The notes under the pieces are model-generated. The model was not told where the DNA came from, made no database searches, and saw only the letters and a list, made by a program, of their open reading frames with translations. A stretch of DNA of 17,394 bases from JBDTMC01 sp039934475 (lineage in GTDB: Bacteria > Acidobacteriota > Terriglobia > Bryobacterales > Bryobacteraceae). Below are positions 7,592-14,578 of this stretch, in pieces; within the stretch, counting starts at the first letter, position 1; every line of letters begins with the position of its first letter. The translations under genes were made by a program, and so were the position numbers. The DNA is taken from the NCBI GenBank assembly GCA_039934475.1, contig JBDTMC010000126.1:1-17394 (forward strand), written 5' to 3'.

Positions 7592-9030
7592 GCGGGTGCG
7601 TCTCCCAGTTCGCGCTGCAGGCGATCCATCTCGGCTTTTAACCGATCGACAGTGCCTTTCTGGGCAGGATCGCCGTAGAGATTCTTCATCTCATGCGGGT
7701 CGTTCTTGATGTCGAAGAGTTCCCATTCCGATGGCGCACCGTTGGCCGTTGAGCCGGTCATGCCAAGCGGCTGGTTGTAGTAGTAAATGAGCTTCCAGTC
7801 TTTAGTGCGAACGCCGTAATGCGCGGGCACGTGATGGTCGGGGTCGTTGTGCATCCAATAGCGGTAATACATCGAGGTGCGCCAGTTCTTCGGCGTGTGT
7901 CCAGAAGCGTTCGCGCGGAAGCTATGGCCCTGCATGTCGTCCGGCGCGCGGACTCCCGCATAGTCGAGAAACGTCGGCGCGAAGTCGACATTGAGGACGA
8001 TGTCGGTATTCACGCTGGCGGGCTTGATGGCGCGCGGATAGCGCATAAGAAACGGCATGCGCAAGCTCTCCTCGTACATCAACCGCTTGTCGAAGAAGCC
8101 GTGGTCACCGAGGAAGAAGCCCTGATCGGACGTGTAGATGACGATGGTATCTTTGGCTAACTTCTCAACGCTCAGATAGTCGAGGAACTTGCCTACACTG
8201 TCATCTACGCTTTGCACACAGCGCAGATAATCCTTGATGTAATACTGATAAGCCCACCGCCGCAGTGCGTCGCCTTTGAGGCCCGCCGGACGGTCCACCT
8301 TGAGGTCCGTCGGCGTGCTGTTCTCGCCAACCTTCATTTCGACGCCGGCGACGCTACGCGAACGGCCTTCATAGTGGTCGAGCAGATTGTCAGGTTCTGG
8401 AATCACCTGGCCGCTAAAGAGGTCCTTGTACTTGGGCGCGGGCTGCCACGGGCGGTGCGGGGCCTTGTGGTGGCACATGAGAAAGAACGGCTTGGCGGGG
8501 TCTCGTTTGGCAAGCCAGTTGAGGCTGAAATCGGTAATCAGATCGGTGCAATAGCCGCGACGCTTGGTGCGCATTCCGTCTTCGATGAACGTTGGATCGT
8601 AGTAGTCGCCTTGTCCAGGCAAGATGTTCCAATAGTCGAAGCCGGCAGGATCTTTGTGGAGATGCCACTTCCCGATCATGGCGGTTTGGAATCCCGCGTT
8701 CTTCAACTCTTTGGCCACGGTGTTACGCGCCGGGTCGAGTGGATCGTTCAACGTGTAAACGCCGTTCTTGTGACTATATTGACCGGTGAGAATAGCGGCG
8801 CGGCTGGGCGTGCAAATCGAATTCGTGCAGAAGCAGTTGGTCATGCGCACACCGCCTTGGGCGATGCGGTCAATGTTGGGCGTGCGATTGATGCGGCTGC
8901 CGTAGGCGGAGATGGCATGGGCGGCATGATCGTCGGACATGATGTAAAGGATGTTGGGCGGGCGGCGCTTTGCGGCAAGCGCGGTGGCGGCGAAGGAGGC
9001 TAGGAACTGGCGACGGGATGCGGCCGGCAT
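7588..9030 (-). CDS. Tat-exported sulfatase (type I, formylglycine-dependent)
   Basis: A 480-residue S1-family sulfatase, which hydrolyses sulfate esters of sugars or other organosulfates. A twin-arginine signal opens the protein (S5-R-R-Q-F-L, then FAATALAA). The calcium-binding start is NILYIMSDDH with D33 and D34. The modification motif is C73-T-P-S-R77, whose cysteine becomes formylglycine; GKWHLH gives K121 and H123. The later TSDQGFFLGDHG supplies the second metal-binding acid and catalytic His region. The length and the HHKAPHRPW segment resemble iduronate-2-sulfatase or heparan-type enzymes, but the subfamily is not certain. I set the start at ATG 9030 because it begins the Tat signal; the frame stays open to 9189, but that part adds no signal or domain. 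No maturation enzyme is visible in the window. Its stop overlaps the monooxygenase start, so the two are co-translated. Confidence 0.93.
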   Translation of the reverse strand: MPAASRRQFLASFAATALAAKRRPPNILYIMSDDHAAHAISAYGSRINRTPNIDRIAQGGVRMTNCFCTNSICTPSRAAILTGQYSHKNGVYTLNDPLDPARNTVAKELKNAGFQTAMIGKWHLHKDPAGFDYWNILPGQGDYYDPTFIEDGMRTKRRGYCTDLITDFSLNWLAKRDPAKPFFLMCHHKAPHRPWQPAPKYKDLFSGQVIPEPDNLLDHYEGRSRSVAGVEMKVGENSTPTDLKVDRPAGLKGDALRRWAYQYYIKDYLRCVQSVDDSVGKFLDYLSVEKLAKDTIVIYTSDQGFFLGDHGFFDKRLMYEESLRMPFLMRYPRAIKPASVNTDIVLNVDFAPTFLDYAGVRAPDDMQGHSFRANASGHTPKNWRTSMYYRYWMHNDPDHHVPAHYGVRTKDWKLIYYYNQPLGMTGSTANGAPSEWELFDIKNDPHEMKNLYGDPAQKGTVDRLKAEMDRLQRELGDAPA

Positions 9031-9167
9031 GTGGCCATCGTAACGCACACCCCACCCGACGTCGTGCCCAGACAAGGGCGGTAAGTCTTTTGTTGCCGTT
9101 GTTAAATTCCTTGCAATGTGGCCGTTTCCGGGCAGTTCGGCCTTACTATCGAAGCCGGGGGAATCAC
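9031..9167. promoter_or_regulatory. Divergent control region between sulfatase and Asp-box genes
   Basis: A 137-bp gap between outward-reading genes. It is locally richer in A/T around 9086-9118 (TTTTGTTGCCGTTGTTAAAT), a plausible promoter zone, but I found no -35/-10 pair with standard spacing. A short inverted repeat, GGCCG at 9120-9124 and CGGCC at 9138-9142, could be an operator or chance. GGGGGAA at 9157-9163 is the Shine-Dalgarno of the plus-strand gene and decides its start at 9168. The sulfatase start has no clear Shine-Dalgarno. Confidence 0.4.
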
Positions 9168-10784
9168 ATGCCGATGTTACACGGCGCACACAGGCAGGCT
9201 GTCACCCTGCTGATGGCTGCCGCCTTGACCACACTATTGCCTGCGTCAGGTTATGCAGCGGGCACCGTCTCAGGACCGTGCGACGCCAACTCAGGCACCA
9301 GGTTCAACCTGGAGCCGCGCGACAATCCTCAACCGCAGAACGGCACTTCTGTGGATTTCCTTCCGGGCGCGGGCACAGGCAGCGGAGACCTGGTAGTGGG
9401 TGTCGCCAATGACATGCGTTCGCTGACGGCTGGAGCCGCGACGGCCCCCGATTTCCGAGGCGTGTTTGGCATAGGCAGCCAGACAGGGTTCTACGTTCAC
9501 CGCAGTGGCTCGTCGGCCAATCCTTGCGCGCCCGATTTCGAGGGAGGATTCGGAAGCATGGTGAACCCGTCCAACGGGCACAGCATGATAGGGGTGGGAT
9601 ATCCCGCGGTGGCCGCTCACAACGGCACAAAGGCATTCTTCGCCGTTGACTCGCGAACTGGGAATGGGGAGAACCTGGACTCGGCTGTCGGCGTGTTCCG
9701 TACCACGGCGGCCACCTTGACGGATTTCACCGCCTGCCCTGACGGCACGCTCACAGAGGCGCAGTCTGCCACTTGCTGGCCCGTACGGACGATGGTGGGC
9801 CTCACGTCGACCAACGTTACGTCTTCGAGCCCGCACCTTGCAGTAGATGACCGGGCGGGCAGCACGGGCGATGTCTATGTGGTGTCCACGCGCATCTCCA
9901 CCTTTGGGAGTTTCATCAGCCTGGTTGCTTGCAAGAACTCTCTGGCCGCCTGTTCCCAGCCGATCAATGTCAGCGGCAGCGATGCGGCGGACCTGGCACA
10001 GGTGGCGGTGCGGCCCGACGGAGGCGTGACTGTTACGTATACGGTTTATAGTGGCGGCGCGATTGGAAATGCGGCCGCGGCAGTGATCAAGTACGCTGCC
10101 TGCACTCCGAATAGCGCGCCGGCGGCTCCCACCTGTGCCCCCGCCGTCATGGTGGCGAACGAAACGCAAGCTATTCCCTTTAACGCGTTTGACCCTCGCA
10201 CGGGATTCGGCGCGTCACAGTTCGTGATGCATACATTCCCCAAACACGTGCACCGTCAAGACACCAACGGCATTGAAACGTACGTAGTGTGGGAGCGCTG
10301 TAAGGTTTCTACAAAAGTCGCTTATCCCGGCTTGAATCTAGTGAGCGTGTGCCCGGATTCGGACCTCATGGTGGCCGCATCGGCTGACAATGGCCAGACG
10401 TGGCACACTGCGCCGCTCGATACATCGCCGCAGGATCAATTCCAAGCCGCCTTAGCAGTGGACCCGGCGACCAACGTGGTGAACATCGCGTATTACAGCA
10501 GCGCGGCCGATCCGCTGCAGCATAAATTCCAGGTGCTGTTACGTCAGATTCCGCCAGGGCCGGCGACACCGGACGCCGCTGGCGCGCCAGTAACGGTAAC
10601 TACCAAGACAATCGAGCCCGCAGGCGACCCGGTGTTGGAAGGCATCTTCATCGGCCATTACTTCGGCCTGGCTGTGCGAGGGAATCGAGCCTATGTCCAT
10701 TTCATGAGCACATCCTCTAACGGAACTTACAATGGCGCCTCTGCGCCGGAACAAAACAATCATCTGAGCCAGGTGGATTTCTAA
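9168..10784 (+). CDS. Secreted Asp-box (sialidase-like propeller) protein, first of a tandem pair
   Basis: A 538-residue exported protein of unknown function. Residues 8-31 are a Sec signal ending in PASGYAA. The Asp-box S405-A-D-N-G-Q-T-W412 (SxDxGxTW) is the loop signature of sialidase/BNR beta-propellers, and the surrounding repeats of short strands fit a propeller. Other landmarks are P358-K-H-x-H-R-Q-D followed by NGIETYVVW, and a C-terminal YVHFM...YNGA...PEQNNHL. The mature part has exactly ten cysteines, each matched in the next gene, so up to five disulfides are possible. I could not locate the arginine triad and catalytic pair of true sialidases, so enzyme activity is not claimed. 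ATG 9168 was chosen for the GGGGGAA just upstream; the frame opens further to 8970, inside the opposite gene. The next gene begins 10 bp on, giving a two-gene operon. Confidence 0.8.
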   Translation: MPMLHGAHRQAVTLLMAAALTTLLPASGYAAGTVSGPCDANSGTRFNLEPRDNPQPQNGTSVDFLPGAGTGSGDLVVGVANDMRSLTAGAATAPDFRGVFGIGSQTGFYVHRSGSSANPCAPDFEGGFGSMVNPSNGHSMIGVGYPAVAAHNGTKAFFAVDSRTGNGENLDSAVGVFRTTAATLTDFTACPDGTLTEAQSATCWPVRTMVGLTSTNVTSSSPHLAVDDRAGSTGDVYVVSTRISTFGSFISLVACKNSLAACSQPINVSGSDAADLAQVAVRPDGGVTVTYTVYSGGAIGNAAAAVIKYAACTPNSAPAAPTCAPAVMVANETQAIPFNAFDPRTGFGASQFVMHTFPKHVHRQDTNGIETYVVWERCKVSTKVAYPGLNLVSVCPDSDLMVAASADNGQTWHTAPLDTSPQDQFQAALAVDPATNVVNIAYYSSAADPLQHKFQVLLRQIPPGPATPDAAGAPVTVTTKTIEPAGDPVLEGIFIGHYFGLAVRGNRAYVHFMSTSSNGTYNGASAPEQNNHLSQVDF

Positions 10785-10789
10785 AAGGA
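10785..10789 (+). promoter_or_regulatory. Ribosome binding site of the second Asp-box gene
   Basis: AAGGA lies five bases before ATG 10795 and immediately follows (by one shared base region) the stop codon of the first paralog. It fixes the start of the second gene and shows that both are read from one message without needing an internal promoter. Confidence 0.6.
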
Positions 10790-10794
10790 CAGCC

Positions 10795-12471
10795 ATGAAG
10801 ACATTAACCGCAATACCTGTTCTATTGGCTGCCGCAGTGACAGCCTTCGCCCAAGGCGGCAAGCCGCGACCAGTTCCTTTGGAGGGTCTGAGCGGATTTC
10901 TGCAAACGGCTCGTGGAACCGCGTTACGCAACAATCAGCAGACGCGGAAGAGTGAGACGGTGAAGGTTACACCGGACGCGCCGGACGCGGCCTCCTGCGG
11001 ATCCGCCGCAGGGACACGCTTCAATCTGGAAGCGCGTACGCCGCCTGGGGCGCTGCCGCAGAACGAGACGGTGGTGGACTTCCTGCCTGGCGCCGGACTG
11101 AATGGCAACGATCTGGTGGTGGGTACGGCGAGCGACTTTCGCGGCTTCTTTGCCGGACTGGGCGATAGCGCGACGGGCTATTATGTGCACCGCGGCACTG
11201 CAGCGACGAGTCCTTGCGCTGCTGATTTCGAGGGTGGCCTGCCCGCGGTGATTGATCAGTTGACCGGCATTACACTGCTGGGCGGAGGAGATGCCGCAAT
11301 TGCAGCGGACCCCGCACGGCAGACGTTCTTCCTCGCCGACAACCGCCAGAGCGATGGTGTTTCCACGATCGCCGTGTTTCGCACAACTGTGGCCACATTG
11401 AACAACTCCACCGCTTGTCCCGATGGCACACACAGTCCGACGGCGGCGATGACGTGCTGGCCCACATCAATCGAAGTAAGCCCGCGAGCGGACGGGAGCG
11501 TCCTGGTGAAGCCACATCTCGCAATCGATCCGCACACGGGCGCTGTCTATGTAACCGCGATTCTCAGTAACTTGAGCGGATCACATCCCATACTCAGCGT
11601 TTGCCGCGCCGACCTGTCCGCCTGTTCCGCTCCGGCAATCCTGGCGGCGGACGACACCAGTTCCCGGTCTGCGCACGTGCGGGTTCGTCCGTATACGGCC
11701 CCAAATGCGACGGGGGCGATTACCCTGACCTACGTCAACGTGCACGACACCGGCGCTCCGAACTTCTCACAGATCTTCGATATCAAGTACATCACCTGCA
11801 CGCCACAGGCGGCCGCTGCTCCTTTGTGTGGCACGCCATCGCTGGTTCGTTCCGAGACACAGCCAATTCCGGCCACAAGCGGAGGATTGGGCGGCGGCGC
11901 GCTCGCTTCTTCGCAGTTCATCATTTCCACGTACCCGAAACACGAACACCGTCAGGACTCGAATGGCATAGAGACTTACATCGTGTGGGACCGCTGCCAG
12001 GTGCCCAACGCACCAACGGTGGATATCTGCCCTAACGCCGGAATCGCGATGGCTGCGTCCGCCGACAACGGAGTCACCTGGAAATTCGGCGTTGTCGATA
12101 ACAGCCCCGGCGATCAGTACTTCCCATGGATCGCCACCGATTCAACGAACACGCTGAACATTGTCTACTACAGCACGCGCGCCGACGCTGGCAATCATCG
12201 TGCGCAAGTGGTGTTGCGGCAGATCCCACCGGGAGCACTAACGCCCGATCCCGTTTCCGCTCCAATCACGCTCACCACCACCGGCATGGAACCCAACGGC
12301 GATTTCTTTCTTGGCGACTTCTTCATTGGGAACAACATCGGTGTAGCAGCGCGATCAACGGCCAGCGGGCGGCGGATGTATGTGCACTTCATGAACAACA
12401 GTGTGAATGGCGTTTACAACGGCGCGCCTTCGCCGGAGCAGAACAATCACTTGACGCGGTTGGACTATTAG
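10795..12471 (+). CDS. Secreted Asp-box (sialidase-like propeller) protein, second of a tandem pair
   Basis: A 558-residue paralog of the preceding gene. A Sec signal covers residues 1-19 (LTAIPVLLAAAVTAFAQ). A roughly 40-residue basic, low-complexity leader (GKPRPVPLEGL onward) absent from the first copy precedes the shared body. Shared landmarks: GTRFNLE, VDFLPGAG, DLVVG, ACPDGT...TCWP, P381-K-H-x-H-R-Q-D, NGIETYIVWDRC, Asp-box S422-A-D-N-G-V-T-W429, LRQIPPG and the PEQNNHL tail. All ten cysteines align with those of the first copy. The two proteins differ throughout, so the duplication is old rather than recent. A role in binding or cutting glycans outside the cell is a reasonable guess from the fold and from the divergent sulfatase, no more. 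The stop TAG overlaps the last four bases of the convergent GMC gene. Confidence 0.82.
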   Translation: MKTLTAIPVLLAAAVTAFAQGGKPRPVPLEGLSGFLQTARGTALRNNQQTRKSETVKVTPDAPDAASCGSAAGTRFNLEARTPPGALPQNETVVDFLPGAGLNGNDLVVGTASDFRGFFAGLGDSATGYYVHRGTAATSPCAADFEGGLPAVIDQLTGITLLGGGDAAIAADPARQTFFLADNRQSDGVSTIAVFRTTVATLNNSTACPDGTHSPTAAMTCWPTSIEVSPRADGSVLVKPHLAIDPHTGAVYVTAILSNLSGSHPILSVCRADLSACSAPAILAADDTSSRSAHVRVRPYTAPNATGAITLTYVNVHDTGAPNFSQIFDIKYITCTPQAAAAPLCGTPSLVRSETQPIPATSGGLGGGALASSQFIISTYPKHEHRQDSNGIETYIVWDRCQVPNAPTVDICPNAGIAMAASADNGVTWKFGVVDNSPGDQYFPWIATDSTNTLNIVYYSTRADAGNHRAQVVLRQIPPGALTPDPVSAPITLTTTGMEPNGDFFLGDFFIGNNIGVAARSTASGRRMYVHFMNNSVNGVYNGAPSPEQNNHLTRLDY

Positions 12472-14096
12472 AGTTCGCCGCGGCGCGCGGCTTGCGACAT
12501 GTATTCGGCGGCGCGATAGGCGAGAGCCTGGATGGTTTCGGTGGGCTGCTGGCGCGCCGCTGTGACGAGGCTGCTTCCGTCAACGATGAAGAGATTGCGG
12601 TGGTCGTGCGAGCGATTCCACCGGTCTACGACGCTTGTCTTCGGGTTGTTGCCCATACGGCACGTTCCCATCAGGTGGCGCGAGTATGTGACGTCTTCGA
12701 TGGGATCGTTCCAGATCTTCTTCGCGCCTGCGGCGTCGAGGATGGCCTTCTGATAAGTGAGGGCGTAGTTCATCGCCTTCAGATCATCGGGGTGATTCTT
12801 AAACGTGACGCATATGGCGGGCAGACCCCAGGCGTCCCTCACATTTGGGTCGAGCGAGATACTGTTCTGCTCTACGGCGAGACAGGATCCATGAGAAAGG
12901 ACGCCGGAGGTGCGAGTGAAGTACTCGGCCAGGTCTCTCTTCCACGCAGAACCCCATTGTGGTCCATCCTTGGGCATGCCGATATTGGCAAAGGTAGCCG
13001 GAGTGAGATCCATGCGCGCGTCGAGGCCAGCGCCGCCATAGAAGCCACGCTTTGGATCGGAGCGATAGATGTCGTGCGCTACACGGGTTACGACGATGCT
13101 CTTGTAGTCGTTGACCGGGTGATCGAAGAGTCCGGTGGCGATCACTCCCGTATCGAGCATCAAATATTTGCCGACGAGGCCGCTGGAATTGGCCAGTCCG
13201 GACATCAGCAACAGGCGCGGCGTTTCTGCTCCGTTGGCACAGAGCACCACGGCTTTCGTCAGCTGCTTTACCTCGCGGCCTTCGCGATCGAAATAGATGA
13301 CGGCCTTCACGCGCCCATCGGCGCCCGCTTCGATCCGGCGTACATAGGATTCGGGGCGAATCTCACAGCGGCCCGTCTTTTCGGCAGTGGGAATCAGCGC
13401 CGCCAGAGTGCTGGACTTCGCGTTCATCTCGCAGCCGAAGGCCTCGCACCACCCGCAGTGCGAACAGGCTCCACGGCCGCGGTAGGGCTGCGAGAGCACG
13501 GCCACGGGCGCGGGGAAAGGATGGAAGCCGATCTTTTTGGCGCCGCGTTCGAACAGCACGCCGGAGCCTTTCACGGGCATTGGCGGCAAAGGGTAAGGCT
13601 TAGATCGCGGGCCATCGAAGGGATTCGCACCCGCCTGGCCGGAGATACCCAACTCCCATTCCGCCTTCGTGTAGTAAGGCTCTAGTTCGTCGTAGGTGAT
13701 GGGCCAGTCCTGCAGGTCGGCCCCTGGAATTGTACCCAGCGTGGAGCGTTCGTGAAAATCTTCGGGATGGAAGCGCCAGGAATTGGCGGTGTAGTGAACC
13801 GAACCGCCGCCAACCAGGCGCGCGTACTCCACGGCTTGCTGGCGCTTAGCGGGCTCGTCCGCAGTGCGGCGAAAGGTGTTGGGCTGTTTGTGGGGATCGT
13901 TGATGAGAGCCGCGCGGAACAGGACATCTACTTCGCTGTGCGTGAAGTCCTTGGCGCGCAGGAAAGGTCCTTGCTCCAGAACGACGACTTGAAATCCGGC
14001 TACCGACAGTTCCTTCGCCATCACCCCGCCGGCGGCCCCGGCACCGATCACCACGAAGTCCACCGCGTCGGACGCGCGATAGGTGACTGCGCTCAC
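12468..14096 (-). CDS. GMC oxidoreductase, gluconate 2-dehydrogenase/FAD-glucose dehydrogenase-type large subunit
   Basis: A 542-residue FAD enzyme that oxidises an alcohol or sugar hydroxyl. The FAD loop is G18-A-G-A-A-G23, with E41 (LEQG) closing the second strand. LVGGGSVHYTANSWRF at 94-109 is the GMC flavin-attachment region. Four cysteines C211-x2-C-x2-C-x4-C222 (ACSHCGWCEAFGC) match the motif that holds a [3Fe-4S] cluster in bacterial FAD-glucose dehydrogenase. The catalytic His is H474 in SRHLMGTCRMG. The second catalytic position, usually Asn in NPT, is Q517 (RQQPTETI). There is no signal peptide of its own; family members are exported attached to the Tat-bearing small subunit encoded just upstream. 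Start GTG 14096 overlaps the small-subunit stop (GTGA), with GAGG upstream. No cytochrome subunit lies in the window. Confidence 0.92.
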   Translation of the reverse strand: MSAVTYRASDAVDFVVIGAGAAGGVMAKELSVAGFQVVVLEQGPFLRAKDFTHSEVDVLFRAALINDPHKQPNTFRRTADEPAKRQQAVEYARLVGGGSVHYTANSWRFHPEDFHERSTLGTIPGADLQDWPITYDELEPYYTKAEWELGISGQAGANPFDGPRSKPYPLPPMPVKGSGVLFERGAKKIGFHPFPAPVAVLSQPYRGRGACSHCGWCEAFGCEMNAKSSTLAALIPTAEKTGRCEIRPESYVRRIEAGADGRVKAVIYFDREGREVKQLTKAVVLCANGAETPRLLLMSGLANSSGLVGKYLMLDTGVIATGLFDHPVNDYKSIVVTRVAHDIYRSDPKRGFYGGAGLDARMDLTPATFANIGMPKDGPQWGSAWKRDLAEYFTRTSGVLSHGSCLAVEQNSISLDPNVRDAWGLPAICVTFKNHPDDLKAMNYALTYQKAILDAAGAKKIWNDPIEDVTYSRHLMGTCRMGNNPKTSVVDRWNRSHDHRNLFIVDGSSLVTAARQQPTETIQALAYRAAEYMSQAARRGEL

Positions 14097-14578
14097 TGTG
14101 CGGCCTCGCGGTCGTAGTAGCCGAAGGGTGGATGGAAGTGCATGGAGTTTTCCATCCCCAGGAGTGTGAAGCCATATTTCGGGTTGCCGAAGTACCCGAG
14201 TATGGTGTGGAGACGGACCCGTTGGAAGAACGCAGTCTGTTCGATCAATTGCAATAACTTCGTGCGCTGCTGCGGTGACAGTCCGGCAATGGACTTCGAC
14301 TCCGGGAACAAGCTGGCCCGGGCGGATTGCGCGGCGGCGAGACCGGTACGGTACAGATCGCGGTTGTCTTTGTCGTAGCCGGCAAGGGCAGCTTCGATGA
14401 ACCGGATGACCTGGGCGTCGCGAGCGCCTGGCGTGCCGTCGGCGGGTATGATGGCATCGGCAATGGCTTCGATCTCATTCGCTGTCTCGCGATCAAAATA
14501 GGCGGGGTCCTGACCGCGCAGGATTTCCGTCCAACAGGCTGCGGCCAGAATCCAGTCTCGCCGTGAGATGCCGTCCAT
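14093..14578 (-). CDS. Gluconate 2-dehydrogenase subunit 3-type small subunit, Tat signal
   Basis: A 161-residue protein of Pfam Gluconate_2-dh3, the small or chaperone subunit of membrane-side FAD dehydrogenases. The N-terminus S5-R-R-D-W-I-L with AAA following is a twin-arginine signal. The body matches the family: EIEAIADAIIPADGTPGARDAQVIRF in essence (residues 36-61), a helical middle, and a conserved C-terminal GYFGNPKYG then NSMHFHPPFGYYD. It carries the large subunit through the Tat pathway and supports its folding. The ATG at 14578 directly abuts the TAG of the upstream fusion gene with no gap and has no separate Shine-Dalgarno, so it depends on coupling; the stop overlaps the large-subunit GTG by four bases. 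These junctions make the three genes one translational unit. Confidence 0.9.
   Translation of the reverse strand: MDGISRRDWILAAACWTEILRGQDPAYFDRETANEIEAIADAIIPADGTPGARDAQVIRFIEAALAGYDKDNRDLYRTGLAAAQSARASLFPESKSIAGLSPQQRTKLLQLIEQTAFFQRVRLHTILGYFGNPKYGFTLLGMENSMHFHPPFGYYDREAAQ

Noticed and set aside
8212..9003. Plus-strand frame of 263 codons
   Set aside because: Antisense to the sulfatase; no recognisable domain.
8970..9167. N-terminal extension of the first Asp-box gene
   Set aside because: It would overlap the sulfatase start and add an Arg-rich stretch before the signal peptide, while 9168 has a good Shine-Dalgarno.
9031..9189. N-terminal extension of the sulfatase to 9189
   Set aside because: It would bury the Tat signal behind 53 non-conserved residues and overlap the opposite gene's start.
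12126..13685. Long plus-strand reading frame (519 codons)
   Set aside because: It lies in another frame of the second Asp-box gene and antisense to the GMC gene, both of which have clear motifs; the translation shows none.
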